From assembly GCF_900101845.1 (NCBI RefSeq), contig NZ_FNAM01000015.1, positions 1-64,000 on the forward strand: a stretch of 64,000 nt of DNA, written 5' to 3'. A program made the position numbers and the translations under genes. This document shows positions 1-8,962 of the stretch, in pieces. Origin of the DNA: Sporomusa acidovorans (GTDB lineage Bacteria > Bacillota > Negativicutes > Sporomusales > Sporomusaceae). The notes below the pieces were generated by a model. It was given only the letters and a program-made list of their open reading frames with translations. It was not told the DNA's origin and did no database searches. Position 1 is the first letter of the stretch. Each line of letters starts with the position of its first letter.

Positions 1-36
1 ATATAAATCCTGAGTTTTGCAGCAAAACAAGTAAAA

Positions 37-86
37 AAGCTCTGCTAGTCCAGTAAATACGCGGACTAGAGAGCTTTATTTTTTTG
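37..86 (+). terminator. Rho-independent terminator of a gene upstream of the window
   Basis: Two 14-15 base arms (37-51 and 63-76) pair with one bulged base, and a T-rich run follows (75-86). It ends a plus-strand transcript entering from the left. A smaller perfect 7-bp hairpin lies at 15-29. Confidence 0.8.
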
Positions 87-107
87 GCAAAATAGTGCGG
101 ACATATA

Positions 108-129
108 GGGACGTTCCTTTTTCGTCCCC
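108..129. repeat. REP-like short palindrome
   Basis: A GGGACGTTCC core is followed by GTCCCC and can fold as a small hairpin. Related GGGAC...GTCCC units lie at 246-279, 23985-24005, 24347-24376, 25460-25508 and about 28545-28560. Their recurrence at the edges of truncated genes suggests a dispersed REP-type family. Confidence 0.5.
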
Positions 130-245
130 AAAATGGTAAAATGTAAAAAAGAGTTGATAAAAAATTGTCCAGACAGGTCAGAAAGTTAAGCGCTACGGGT
201 TATTACCATATAGTTTTCCGGGGGATAAATCGTCAGAGCTTATTT

Positions 246-279
246 GGGGGGGACATGGGGACAGGCCCTATGTCCCCCC
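246..279. repeat. REP-like hairpin with GGGGGGACAT arms
   Basis: Perfect 10-bp inverted arms (GGGGGGACAT / ATGTCCCCCC) flank a GGGGACAGG-type core. It lies immediately upstream of the first recognisable bases of the nrdJ remnant, so it may mark the truncation point. Confidence 0.5.
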
Positions 280-291
280 CAGAAATATACG

Positions 292-688
292 GATAATGCC
301 GTTTCCAAGACCGTCAATCTAAGTAGTAAAGCCACCAGGGAAGATGTTAAAGACGTATTTAACTAGTGGAGCGTCTACGCTGAAATCATAATTACTTCGC
401 GGGCCTTTTTCCGCAATGCTTCGTTGTCGTCGGCTTACATATTCCCGATATGCGCACCTCCTCCGCCTCGCCTTGCGAAAAAATTCCCGCGAATTCTTTT
501 ACGCTTTCAACGTAGACGCTCCACTAGCCTATGAGACCGGTTGCAAAGGTGTAACCATCTACCTGGACGGCAGTAGAGACCTGCAGGTACTGAACATCGG
601 CAAGGTTAATGGTAAAGAGACAGTCGACCAGGACAACAGACAGGAAGCTTTTGCCCCCGGTCCAGGCCGGATATCAGAAGTTCTATAC
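292..688 (+). pseudogene. nrdJ: Remnant of the 3' part of class II (B12-dependent) ribonucleotide reductase, split by a repeat element
   Basis: From 292 the reading DNAVSKTVNLSSKATREDV matches the late catalytic region of adenosylcobalamin-dependent ribonucleotide reductases. It is cut at 363 by an inverted-repeat element, and the homology resumes at 527 with [18 protein letters not shown], the next conserved block of the same family. There is no start, no N-terminal domain and no intact C-terminal cysteine region, so the gene is dead. An apparent 103-residue frame at 416-727 is only the element fused to this remnant. Family assignment rests on motif recognition. Confidence 0.7.
363..527. mobile_element. 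165-bp terminal-inverted-repeat element (MITE-like), copy 1
   Basis: The ends are inverted repeats of about 23 bp starting CTAGTGGAGCGTCTACG, with one mismatch between arms. A same-length copy differing at only a few positions lies at 57887-58051, and a diverged relative sharing the central GTTGTCGTCGG...CTCCTCCGCCTCG block lies at 59161-59325. It encodes no transposase. This copy sits inside an nrdJ remnant, which supports mobility. The ends themselves read CTAG, so a target-site duplication cannot be assigned. Confidence 0.75.
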
Positions 689-802
689 TTTTTAAGAATA
701 AATGTAGTAAATCCCAAGTGCGGGTAATTTTGTTAAAAGCAGGAATTATTACAAAATAAACAGAAAATAATTTTATTGGAGAAAGAAGGGATTAATATAT
801 TG

Positions 803-883
803 ATGGGAAATAGTGTAGATAAACCTGATGTGATGTTTGTGGATGACAGTACACCAAATGAACAGGGAGTAAATGTAGAGTGA
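803..883 (+). CDS. Possible 26-residue leader peptide coupled to the downstream regulator
   Basis: A short frame (begins MGNSVDKPDVMF, ends GVNVE) follows a purine-rich GAAAGAAGGG about 13 bases upstream. Its TGA stop overlaps the GTG start of the regulator in a GTGA arrangement at 880-883, the usual layout for translational coupling. No family is recognised. It could be a regulatory leader or chance. Confidence 0.35.
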   Translation: MGNSVDKPDVMFVDDSTPNEQGVNVE

Positions 884-2175
884 GTAAGATTGGAATAGTG
901 GGACCATATATGTCAGTAGAACGAATACTGAATATCGCCAAAAAAATGAAATTGAACATAGAATTTGTTCCTTTGCCATATGCGGAAACGTCTGAAGTAT
1001 CTGATATTGTGAAGCTTAATGTTTCCAATGTAAAGGGATGGTTATTTTCGGGGCTGATTCCCTATATAGCGGCCCGAAAAGTTTTAAGCTCAGATGCGAT
1101 TATATCGTACTGTCCTCGGACGAGCTATAGTATTTATAAATGCATCTTGCAAATGATATATCATCAAAAAAAAATTGTGAAGCAGTTCTCTTTTGATATG
1201 TATGAATTTATAGACGAAGCAGTAAATTTGAATGAATTGGTAATTCCGGATATTGGAATGATTACAAAATATTATGGTAGGGAAAGGATTGATTCTCGGG
1301 AGATAGTTCAGTTTCATCTTGACTTGTTTAAAACCGGAAAAGCGGACGGGGCAATAACGACACTGCAATCAGTTTACCTTGCACTAAAGCAAGAAGGCGT
1401 TTCTGTCTACCATGTAGATTCAAGTATCGAAGATATTCGCCATACTATTAATAATCTGGTCGAAAAGATAAATGTGTCCTATTTCAAGGAGGGACAAGTT
1501 GCTTCGGAAGTCATTGAAATAGCGGACTTTGATAAAATTATCCAAAAATCAAAAACGTCATATGAGTTGCAACATTTAGAATTACGATTAAAAAACATAA
1601 TACTTCCGCTTTGCGAGAAAGTCAGCGGATATGTTGTGGAGAAAGGTGACGGTAGGTACGAAATCTTTAGCTCTCGCGGGAGAGTCGAAAAAGAAATAAC
1701 GGTGTTACAGGAGGCTATCGAGCAGGTATCTGTTGACGTGGATCGGCCGGTATTTGTTGGCATTGGTTTTGGTAATACGGTTTATGCGGCCAGTAAAAAT
1801 GCTTATCAAGCGCTTGAACATGCTAAGAAAAAAGAGCAACCGATTGTTATTATTCAAGATGACGGTTTCCTTGTAGAATATATGGGTCAAAAAGAAGAGT
1901 TGATGTACGATTATTTTTCCGACGACAAGGAACTATTGGAGAAACTGCATCAGGCAAGTGTCAGTATAAAGACATACAAAAAGATTGCAGCAATGATACG
2001 GCGTAAAGGCTGGAATTCTTTTACTGCGGTTCAGCTATCAGAAGAATTAAAAGTGACGGACCGTAATGTTCGTCGCATTATCGCAAGTTTGTGCAAGGTC
2101 GGTTTGTTTGAATGTATTGGTGAAGAAGATTCTTCCGTACGAGGTAGACCGAGTAAGGTATATTGTTTAAAGTAA
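880..2175 (+). CDS. Winged-helix transcriptional regulator with a PrpR_N-like sensor region
   Basis: This 431-residue cytoplasmic protein starts at GTG, with GGGAG about 10 bases upstream. The N-terminal third resembles the alpha/beta sensor domain found in PrpR-type regulators. The segment around residues 285-350 (VGIGFGNTVYAASKNAYQAL) looks like a degenerate nucleotide-cyclase/GGDEF-fold domain lacking GGDEF residues. The last 70 residues form a winged helix (SEELKVTDRNVRRIIASL, then RGRPSKVY). No AAA+ domain is present, so it should not be a sigma-54 activator. It is the nearest regulator to the following transport/hydrolase cluster and may control it; that link is inference. Confidence 0.6.
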   Translation: MSKIGIVGPYMSVERILNIAKKMKLNIEFVPLPYAETSEVSDIVKLNVSNVKGWLFSGLIPYIAARKVLSSDAIISYCPRTSYSIYKCILQMIYHQKKIVKQFSFDMYEFIDEAVNLNELVIPDIGMITKYYGRERIDSREIVQFHLDLFKTGKADGAITTLQSVYLALKQEGVSVYHVDSSIEDIRHTINNLVEKINVSYFKEGQVASEVIEIADFDKIIQKSKTSYELQHLELRLKNIILPLCEKVSGYVVEKGDGRYEIFSSRGRVEKEITVLQEAIEQVSVDVDRPVFVGIGFGNTVYAASKNAYQALEHAKKKEQPIVIIQDDGFLVEYMGQKEELMYDYFSDDKELLEKLHQASVSIKTYKKIAAMIRRKGWNSFTAVQLSEELKVTDRNVRRIIASLCKVGLFECIGEEDSSVRGRPSKVYCLK

Positions 2176-2212
2176 CTAGTACAAAATAAAAAATGAATTA
2201 ATTTAAGATAAT

Positions 2213-2244
2213 GAAGCCTTCGCATTTAAGCGCGAAGGCTTTTT
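2213..2244 (+). terminator. Rho-independent terminator after the winged-helix regulator
   Basis: Arms AGCCTTCGC and GCGAAGGCT flank a short loop and are followed by TTTTT. It separates the regulator transcript from the cluster beginning at 2858. Confidence 0.85.
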
Positions 2245-2492
2245 ATGTCTAATTGAGACAACGACGTCTTGGAGGGATAAGGTAATTTCTTAATAACTCC
2301 AGTTTCGCATAGGGCTGAAAATCTTGTTAGGCTTGGAACTGTGGGACCAACTGGAAAATAGTGAAACAGAATCGCAATCTATTTTTTGGATGATAACAAT
2401 CAGTTTTTTGAATTTTACAATACTGAATGTTTTGTATTATCATAATAAAAGATAAAGTCTAATACTATATATATCTGCGGAAGTTGAGTCAA

Positions 2493-2850
2493 GTGAATAT
2501 TATATTATAGGAGCGAACCAGGAGATAACTGAATTGGAATTGTGTGGAAGTTCTTTTGGTTTTCCATATTACAAAAGTAAAGGGGGCTGGAAGATCGTAA
2601 ACGAGAAAATACTGCTATTTATGGAATACAAAAGGACAATTTCCTGATAATGCTAAATTTATAGCTTGCGAGTGAATATTATTATAGGAGCGAACAGGGT
2701 ATAACTGGATTGGAATTGTATGGAAGTTCTTTTGGTTTTCCATATTAGAAAAGTAAAAGGGGGTTAGAAGATCGTAAACGGGAAAATACCGCTATTTATG
2801 GAACACAAAAGGATAATTTCCTTATAATGCAAAATTTATAGTTTGGGAGT
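2493..2850 (+). repeat. Two tandem imperfect ~179-bp units leading into the symporter gene
   Basis: The unit beginning GTGAATATTA at 2493 recurs at 2672 with scattered substitutions and small indels (period about 179). The 5' end of the symporter gene (about 2850-2915) resembles the start of each unit: (A/G)GAG(C/T)GAAC-AG, then AACT and TTGGAATT-like blocks. Read in frame, both units give a T-x-LEL...SSFGF string similar to the symporter N-terminus. They look like decayed duplicates of the gene start and leader, filling most of the 600-bp gap. Confidence 0.6.
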
Positions 2851-2857
2851 GGGTCTT

Positions 2858-4240
2858 GTGGAAACTAGGAGTGAACAGAAGACAACTAAATTAGAATTAC
2901 TACAATTTGGTTTTGGGGGAGGGGGTTTCAATCTAATTAATAATGGCTTAGTTGGCATGTATTTTTTGTTTTTTATGACAGATCAAGCTAAAATACCTGC
3001 GGCAATTGCCGGAACGTACCTTTTAATTGGAAAGTTTGTGCAAATGTTTTTGTATCCGGTTGTGGGAGCATTTTATGACAAAACCACTACCAGATGGGGG
3101 AGATATCGGCCTTATTTGTTATTTGTTACGCCTATAACTGCTGTTTTAGCAGTATTGCTATTCTCAGTTGTTTCCGGATTGTCGATAACGCAAAAGACGG
3201 TTTATTACGGAGCAATATATGTCGCTTTTTGCATTACTTGTAATATCGGTGTCGGACTTGCTATGCAATCTTTAATTCCACTAATGTCAACAGATAGAAC
3301 AATAAGAAACTTCGCGGTGATGTCCAAACAGGTAATTGGGAATTTAGGAATTGCGGCAGGTTCAGCTATGGTGTTGCCGATGGTAGGCTTTTTTAGTGGA
3401 ACTGCGCAGCCATGGCAAGCAGTGGCGATGGTATATGGGGCAATTCTTGTCCTCTGTATGTATATTTGCGCTTATGGAGTGAGAAGGTTTGACGTTGGGC
3501 AAGAAACAGTTGCAAAAAAGAAATCCGCAACGTTTAAAGAACAGATACAAATTCTTAGAGTCAACAAACCGCTCTTGTTTTTGGCTTGCGCTTATTTCTT
3601 CCTGCTCATGTCGGCGACTATAACCGGCAGTATTTCAATGTATTTGTATAAATATGTTATTAAGCAGCCCTCATTGATGGTTCAACTGCCCATGCTGCAG
3701 TTGCCGTTTGCAATCGCACTGGGGGTAGCGATGCCCTATATTTTTAAGAAAATTAGTAAGAGAACTTGTTTTATAACTGCTGGAGTCTTGTTATGTATTT
3801 ATCCCGCAGTGCTTGTGGTTTTCAAGCCATTTGCCAATCAATTCTTGATCCTGGGATTAGGAGCTTTTTCAATAATGCTCGGTGGAATATGTGCCATAAT
3901 TGGTTGGTCAATTTTACCGGATTGCATTGATTATGCAGAATGGAAGACCGGAAAAAGAAGTGATGCGCTCGTAACATCATGTATGTCGTTAGCCACCAGT
4001 CTGGGGATTGCGACCGGTCCTTTTTTGACTGGATGGTTATTAAGCGCCATAGGATATTCCGGTGGAGTTATGATGACCCAGAAGATGCTAGACTCCATTC
4101 TCTATATCGCAACAATACTGCCTATTTGTTGCACATTGATTGCCTTGATTTTCATGAAGTTATTCCCAATAACGGATACATTCTATAATACAATGCTTGC
4201 TGAACTTAAGGAAATTAGGCAGGCGAAACAAGCTCTTTAA
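2858..4240 (+). CDS. GPH-family cation symporter (MFS superfamily)
   Basis: This is an integral inner-membrane carrier of about 460 residues with 12 predicted hydrophobic segments. It carries both hallmarks of the glycoside-pentoside-hexuronide:cation symporter family: DKTTTRWGRYRPYLL in the first cytoplasmic loop and PDCIDYAEWKTGKRSDAL in the second half. I prefer GTG 2858 (GGGAG 8 bases upstream) over the further-upstream TTG at 2843. The gene leads a cluster with two M20 hydrolases and a porin. Substrate is therefore probably the amide or peptide-like compound those enzymes cleave rather than a sugar; this is inference, since E. coli abgAB uses an unrelated AbgT carrier. Confidence 0.75.
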   Translation: METRSEQKTTKLELLQFGFGGGGFNLINNGLVGMYFLFFMTDQAKIPAAIAGTYLLIGKFVQMFLYPVVGAFYDKTTTRWGRYRPYLLFVTPITAVLAVLLFSVVSGLSITQKTVYYGAIYVAFCITCNIGVGLAMQSLIPLMSTDRTIRNFAVMSKQVIGNLGIAAGSAMVLPMVGFFSGTAQPWQAVAMVYGAILVLCMYICAYGVRRFDVGQETVAKKKSATFKEQIQILRVNKPLLFLACAYFFLLMSATITGSISMYLYKYVIKQPSLMVQLPMLQLPFAIALGVAMPYIFKKISKRTCFITAGVLLCIYPAVLVVFKPFANQFLILGLGAFSIMLGGICAIIGWSILPDCIDYAEWKTGKRSDALVTSCMSLATSLGIATGPFLTGWLLSAIGYSGGVMMTQKMLDSILYIATILPICCTLIALIFMKLFPITDTFYNTMLAELKEIRQAKQAL

Positions 4241-4366
4241 AACCAAATATACTTTTTGAGCTAAGGGTCGGACATCGAATGCGATTGGGATGGAGTATTA
4301 TATAAGCCGGTCAATTAGACAAGCAATTTCGAGACGACAAATTTGTGGGAAGAAAGTGATAGTGGA

Positions 4367-5812
4367 ATGCGAAAAATTAGGCTGGATGAAATAATTGATG
4401 AGAAGCAAGATGTTTTTATTACTGTTAATAATAAAATATGGGAATATGCAGAAACGGGGTTTGAGGAGTTTAATTCAGCAGAATTATTGTGCGCGATTTT
4501 AGAAGATGAAGGTTTTTCTGTCAAAAAAGGCATTGCGGGAATTTCGACAGCTTTTGTGGCAAGTTTCGGGCGCGGAAAACCTGTTATCGGCATATTGGGT
4601 GAATATGACGCATTATCAGGAATGAGTCAAAAAGGCGGTATAGCGAGGAAAGAACCTCTTAGAGAAGGCGGGAATGGACATGGCTGCGGCCATAATACAT
4701 TAGGCGCAGGCGCTCTTGCAGCAGCGGTGGCTGTAAAGCATTTTATGGAAGCAAATAATATAGCGGGAACGGTTCGTTACTACGGTTGTCCAGGGGAAGA
4801 GGGTGGCTCAGGAAAAACCTTTATGGCAAGAGAAGGAGTCTTTGACAATCTTGATATTGCATTAACATGGCATCCGCTAATACATAACATTATTGTTTCA
4901 GACAGTACGCTTGCCAACTATCAAGTCGCTTTTAAATTTCACGGTAAAAGCGCTCACGCGGGAGTGGAGCCGCATTTAGGCAGAAGCGCGTTAGACGCTG
5001 TTGAATTAATGAATGTCGGAGTCAATTATTTGAGAGAACATATTGTTCCGGAGGCTCGCATGCACTATGCGGTTACTAATACGGGAGGAAATTCTCCTAA
5101 TGTGGTTCAGGCGAAAGCGGAAGTTTTATATCTCATTAGAGGGCCTAAAGTCACGCAAGTTCAGGAAATATATGAGCGGGTATGCAAAGTGGCAAATGGG
5201 GCAGCGCTCATGACGGAGACAGAATGTGAAATAGTCTTTCATAAAGCCTGTTCGAATTATATTTCAAACAATACGCTTGAAAAACTTCTGTATGCAAATT
5301 TTCAAGAAGTAGGTGTTCCGAAGCTGGATGAAAAAGATAAAAAATTTGCAAGAGAGATAAAAAGCACTTTATCAGATGCGGATATTAACAACGCTCTGAT
5401 GCAGGCAAAGGGCGCTCTGGGCGAGCGCGGGCAAGAAACTGTAAATAAATTAAAAGAAAAAGAAGTAGCTGATATCATTTTGCCTCATGTGCATTCCTCT
5501 AGGGTATTACCATTTTCCACAGATGTGGGAGATGTGAGCTGGATTGTACCAACAGCGCAATTTGGTGTAGCCTGCAACGTTTTGGGCACACCTGTCCATT
5601 CTTGGCAGAATGTGGCGCAAGGAGTAACCGGTATAGCACATAAGGGGATGTTGATAGCAGGAAAAATAATTGCAAGAACTGTTGTTGATGTATTAATAAA
5701 TCCCGAAATTGTTATAAAAGCGAAAGATGAATTGCGAGAAAAGCTTAATGGAGCGACATATATCTGTCCCATACCGCCAGAAGTGAAGCCATCGCAATCT
5801 ACCTTACGCTAG
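4367..5812 (+). CDS. abgB: M20-family amidohydrolase, AbgB-like
   Basis: This cytoplasmic metal-dependent hydrolase has about 481 residues from ATG 4367, the size of E. coli AbgB. Visible M20 features are GILGEYDALSG, the metal-binding block GNGHGCGHNTLG, GCPGEEGGSGK and the dimerisation-domain segment HGKSAHAGVEPH. In E. coli AbgA and AbgB together hydrolyse p-aminobenzoyl-glutamate. Here the two subunits lie next to each other in the order B-A after a GPH carrier. The family also contains other N-acyl amino-acid amidases, so the substrate is uncertain. An upstream TTG (4343) is possible but less well supported. Confidence 0.75.
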   Translation: MRKIRLDEIIDEKQDVFITVNNKIWEYAETGFEEFNSAELLCAILEDEGFSVKKGIAGISTAFVASFGRGKPVIGILGEYDALSGMSQKGGIARKEPLREGGNGHGCGHNTLGAGALAAAVAVKHFMEANNIAGTVRYYGCPGEEGGSGKTFMAREGVFDNLDIALTWHPLIHNIIVSDSTLANYQVAFKFHGKSAHAGVEPHLGRSALDAVELMNVGVNYLREHIVPEARMHYAVTNTGGNSPNVVQAKAEVLYLIRGPKVTQVQEIYERVCKVANGAALMTETECEIVFHKACSNYISNNTLEKLLYANFQEVGVPKLDEKDKKFAREIKSTLSDADINNALMQAKGALGERGQETVNKLKEKEVADIILPHVHSSRVLPFSTDVGDVSWIVPTAQFGVACNVLGTPVHSWQNVAQGVTGIAHKGMLIAGKIIARTVVDVLINPEIVIKAKDELREKLNGATYICPIPPEVKPSQSTLR

Positions 5813-5875
5813 TTCAATAATGATCGGTCAATTGAAAAATATTTATTACGTAGTTTGATGGGGGGCGAGTTAATC

Positions 5876-7183
5876 GTGAATATAAAGATCAGCGATATGG
5901 CAAAAGCACTGCAGGCGAAGACTGTTGCCAGACGGCGGGACTTTCATAAACATCCGGAAGCTGGCTGGACGGAATTTCGTACGGCGGCGGTAGTTGCCGA
6001 TGCCTTGACACAGCTTGGATATGATGTTTTTGTTGGTGACGATGTAATCAATACGCAGGCGATGATGGGGGTCCCGACACAGGCAGAACTGGAACGGCAG
6101 GCTAAGCGTGCCTTGGAGCAGGGGGCCAATCCGGAATGGGTAGCGAAAATGAGTGACGGGAAAACAGGCGTTGTCGGAGTTATGGGTTTTAGTCGACCGG
6201 GACCGACAGTGGCACTGCGCTTTGATATGGATGCTAATGATTTAATGGAAGCCGAAGACGATAAACACCGGCCGTATCGAGAAAAATTTGCTTCTTTGAA
6301 CGAAGGCGTTATGCATGCGTGCGGGCATGACGGCCATACGGCGGCAGGATTGGCAGTGGCTGAAATTATCAGTATGATGTCGGCAGAATTGCAAGGGACA
6401 GTCAAATTGATTTTCCAACCGGCTGAGGAAGGTGTGCGCGGGGCAAAATCAATGGTGGAAAAAGGTATGGTTGATGATGTTGATTTTATGATTGGTATGC
6501 ATCTGGTTGGCGCTCCTTTCGGAATTGGACAAGTGGGGTATCCATCAGGGTTTATGGCCACTACCAAGGTCGACGCCGATTTCACCGGAGTACCGGCTCA
6601 TGCGGGTGCTAACCCGGAAGCGGGGAGGAATGCGCTATTAGCCGCCGCAAACGCACTGATTCATTTGCATGCCATTTCCCGCCATAGCGGAGGTGATTCG
6701 CGGGTTAATGTTGGGGTGCTGCAAGGCGGCAGCGGGAGGAATGTAATTCCGGCCAATGCATCTATAAAAATGGAAATCCGAGGCAGCAGCAGTGAAGTGA
6801 ATGACTACATGTACCATGAGTCTATCCGTATTATCGAAGCTGCTGCGGCCATGCAAGGCGTTGCAGTTACAACGAAACTGATGGGGAGCGCAGCCGGCGG
6901 CAGCAATAGCAAACAACTGGAGACACGCATCACGGACATTGCTAAACGATTAGGCATATTCAAGGAAATCACAACGCAGAGCCCTGCCGGAGCTTGTGAT
7001 GATTATTCTTATTTTATGGAGAGAGTACAACAAAAGAGCGGACAAGCTGTCTATACTGTTGTCGGCGCTGAAACAGCTGCGGTGCATCATAATTCCTACT
7101 TCGATTTCAATGAAGATGCATTGCAGATGGCAGTCGTTTTTCTAGTCAATGCAACAGTTGAATTGCTTAAGTCCGAAAAATAG
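5876..7183 (+). CDS. abgA: M20-family amidohydrolase, AbgA-like
   Basis: About 435 residues from GTG 5876, chosen because GGGGGCGAG lies 8 bases upstream; ATG 5858 is an alternative. The protein has the long insertion typical of AbgA before the catalytic block, then ALRFDMDANDL, MHACGHDGHTAAGLAV (metal ligands), FQPAEEGVRGA and a lid segment with TGVPAHAG. It pairs with the AbgB-like gene upstream and probably forms the hetero-oligomeric aminobenzoyl-glutamate-type amidohydrolase. It is cytoplasmic and likely co-transcribed with the carrier. Confidence 0.75.
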   Translation: MNIKISDMAKALQAKTVARRRDFHKHPEAGWTEFRTAAVVADALTQLGYDVFVGDDVINTQAMMGVPTQAELERQAKRALEQGANPEWVAKMSDGKTGVVGVMGFSRPGPTVALRFDMDANDLMEAEDDKHRPYREKFASLNEGVMHACGHDGHTAAGLAVAEIISMMSAELQGTVKLIFQPAEEGVRGAKSMVEKGMVDDVDFMIGMHLVGAPFGIGQVGYPSGFMATTKVDADFTGVPAHAGANPEAGRNALLAAANALIHLHAISRHSGGDSRVNVGVLQGGSGRNVIPANASIKMEIRGSSSEVNDYMYHESIRIIEAAAAMQGVAVTTKLMGSAAGGSNSKQLETRITDIAKRLGIFKEITTQSPAGACDDYSYFMERVQQKSGQAVYTVVGAETAAVHHNSYFDFNEDALQMAVVFLVNATVELLKSEK

Positions 7184-7321
7184 ATATTTTCAGGAACAAA
7201 ATGCCGACCTTGGAGGAGGTGTTTGTAGGGCTTTCGGCACGAAAAACATCGTTGATGAAATGTTTGCAAGCATTTCATCCTAAGAACGTAGAACTTTATA
7301 TCTGTATGAGGGGGATATGAA

Positions 7322-8755
7322 ATGAAAAAAACACTGGCGCTTCTTCTTACACTACTGTTTGTTTTGAGTACCTGCGGCGTTGCTTTTGCTGATTTCACTG
7401 ATATTTACAGTGATGTTCCGACCAGTCATTGGTCCTATGATGCAGTCAAAAAGTTGGCTCAAGCAGGTATTGTTACTGGTTATAGTGACGGTACTTTCCA
7501 AGGGAACAGAGCTATCACACGCTATGAAATGGCACAAATTATAGCCAATGCTTTAACCAAGCTTGATAAAGCGGATGCCGAAAATAAAGCTATCATAAAT
7601 AAGTTGGCCAGCGAGTATGCTGATGAATTAAAAAAACTCGACGTTCGGGTGAACAAGCTGGAGGAATTCAGAAAAAAAACAATTAGAGTCCGGTTTGACA
7701 CCAATCTGGCCTTTGGGTTTGACAGCCCTCCCGGCAATATTCGGAAAGTACAGGATAATGATAGGTTTCACTGGCGTACACGGTTGTGGTTCAACGGCGA
7801 TCTTAACGAGAAAACAAAATATACAGGGCGTATTACAACTAGTTTCGGCACCTTCGGCATGAATTCAACTGATATGGGAAATAACTCTACTCCTTACTTT
7901 GATATGGGGTATTTAACTTCATCTGATGTTCTTGGTTTTGATACCATCCAATATGGTCGCCACGGAGTGTCGCTGCTTGGCGGCTTAGTCAGCAAGGGGG
8001 GGAATAGTGACGGGGTTACCCTAACGAAAAAGCTGAGCGATAAAACGACCTTAAAGATGGCCGCTGTAGATGTTAGCAAACAGATCACAAAAACCCCAAC
8101 TTCTAGTGGTCATGGGCAGACACTTAATTTCATTGAATTGACTTCTCAGGTTACTCCCAAATTGAAAATCGGCGGTATGTTCGTAGATAACAATGTGAAA
8201 GTACCAATGAACGCGACAGGATGGGGTTATAGCAATAACGGTTCGAAAATTGCGGGGGTTTCTGCGCTTTACAAGATGGGTGGCTTGATGTTGCTTGGTG
8301 AGTACGACTGGGCTCATGTAAATGATGTAGTAAACGGGACTTCTTATGGCGACTACAATGGTACTGCTAGATCTTCCGCTAATGCTTGGGCTTTTCAGAT
8401 CACCAACGGAACAGGTTGGAATAAGACATTCTACCCGTATCAGATGTGTGTTGTTAACCTTAGTAAGCCAGGGGATAACGCCTTTGTTCTTTCGTACCAT
8501 AAGGTAGAAGCCGGCGCAACTCCAAATTCTCTCGGTGCTTGGCGCAACACGGTCGCTACTTCTACCGCATATACGCTTGGAGGCGGTAAATATACTGACG
8601 GCGTTGACAATCTTAAAGGCTGGACTGTCAGCTACCAACACGTTTTGCAGAAAAACCTCGTATTGTCACTTGATTTTCAGAAACTGAACCGCGCTGACAA
8701 TGGACGTTTCTTTGACAGGGTTTTCGGCATAGGCATTAGTAGCTATTTGTATTAA
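7322..8755 (+). CDS. SLH-domain outer-membrane porin (OmpM type)
   Basis: A 477-residue exported protein with a clear signal peptide (MKKTLALLLTLLF...AFA, cleavage near residue 23). One SLH domain follows (about 24-68, with HWSYDAVKKLAQAGI and ITRYEMAQIIANAL), then a short coiled coil (about 75-115) and a beta-rich barrel ending in a C-terminal aromatic. This is the architecture of Negativicutes OmpM, whose SLH domain binds polyaminated peptidoglycan and tethers the outer membrane. It directly follows the M20 genes, so it may be the outer-membrane entry route for their substrate. It is paralogous to the porin at 14821. Confidence 0.9.
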   Translation: MKKTLALLLTLLFVLSTCGVAFADFTDIYSDVPTSHWSYDAVKKLAQAGIVTGYSDGTFQGNRAITRYEMAQIIANALTKLDKADAENKAIINKLASEYADELKKLDVRVNKLEEFRKKTIRVRFDTNLAFGFDSPPGNIRKVQDNDRFHWRTRLWFNGDLNEKTKYTGRITTSFGTFGMNSTDMGNNSTPYFDMGYLTSSDVLGFDTIQYGRHGVSLLGGLVSKGGNSDGVTLTKKLSDKTTLKMAAVDVSKQITKTPTSSGHGQTLNFIELTSQVTPKLKIGGMFVDNNVKVPMNATGWGYSNNGSKIAGVSALYKMGGLMLLGEYDWAHVNDVVNGTSYGDYNGTARSSANAWAFQITNGTGWNKTFYPYQMCVVNLSKPGDNAFVLSYHKVEAGATPNSLGAWRNTVATSTAYTLGGGKYTDGVDNLKGWTVSYQHVLQKNLVLSLDFQKLNRADNGRFFDRVFGIGISSYLY

Positions 8756-8881
8756 TTAGCTTCCTAAAAAGGTCTATAGGTAGGAATATTACAAGGACAA
8801 TACGGTTGTAGCATTGCGTGTGTTAAAATGTTCTTGCAATGGCTGATTGTAATAATTTGAGTTATGCTTTCAGGAAATAAA

Positions 8882-8922
8882 GGGACTGTCTCAGTAAGCA
8901 AATGAGGCAGTCCCATTGTTTT
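8882..8922 (+). terminator. Terminator after the first SLH porin
   Basis: Twelve-base arms (8882-8893 and 8903-8914) pair with one mismatch and are followed by ATTGTTTT. A second hairpin with GAGACAGG/CCTGTCTC arms lies at 8936-8962. Confidence 0.7.
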
Positions 8923-8962
8923 GAGGAAAATACGAGAGACAGGCTTCATGGAACCTGTCTCT

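Noticed and set aside
416..727. 103-residue open frame as a gene
   Set aside because: It is the inverted-repeat element read through into the nrdJ remnant; no ribosome-binding site and the first 37 residues are encoded by the repeat.
5944..6585. 213-residue minus-strand frame inside the AbgA-like gene
   Set aside because: A shadow of the strongly coding plus-strand gene; no start signal or recognisable domain.
8051..8641. 196-residue minus-strand frame within the first SLH porin
   Set aside because: Opposite-strand shadow of a clearly exported porin; no family features.
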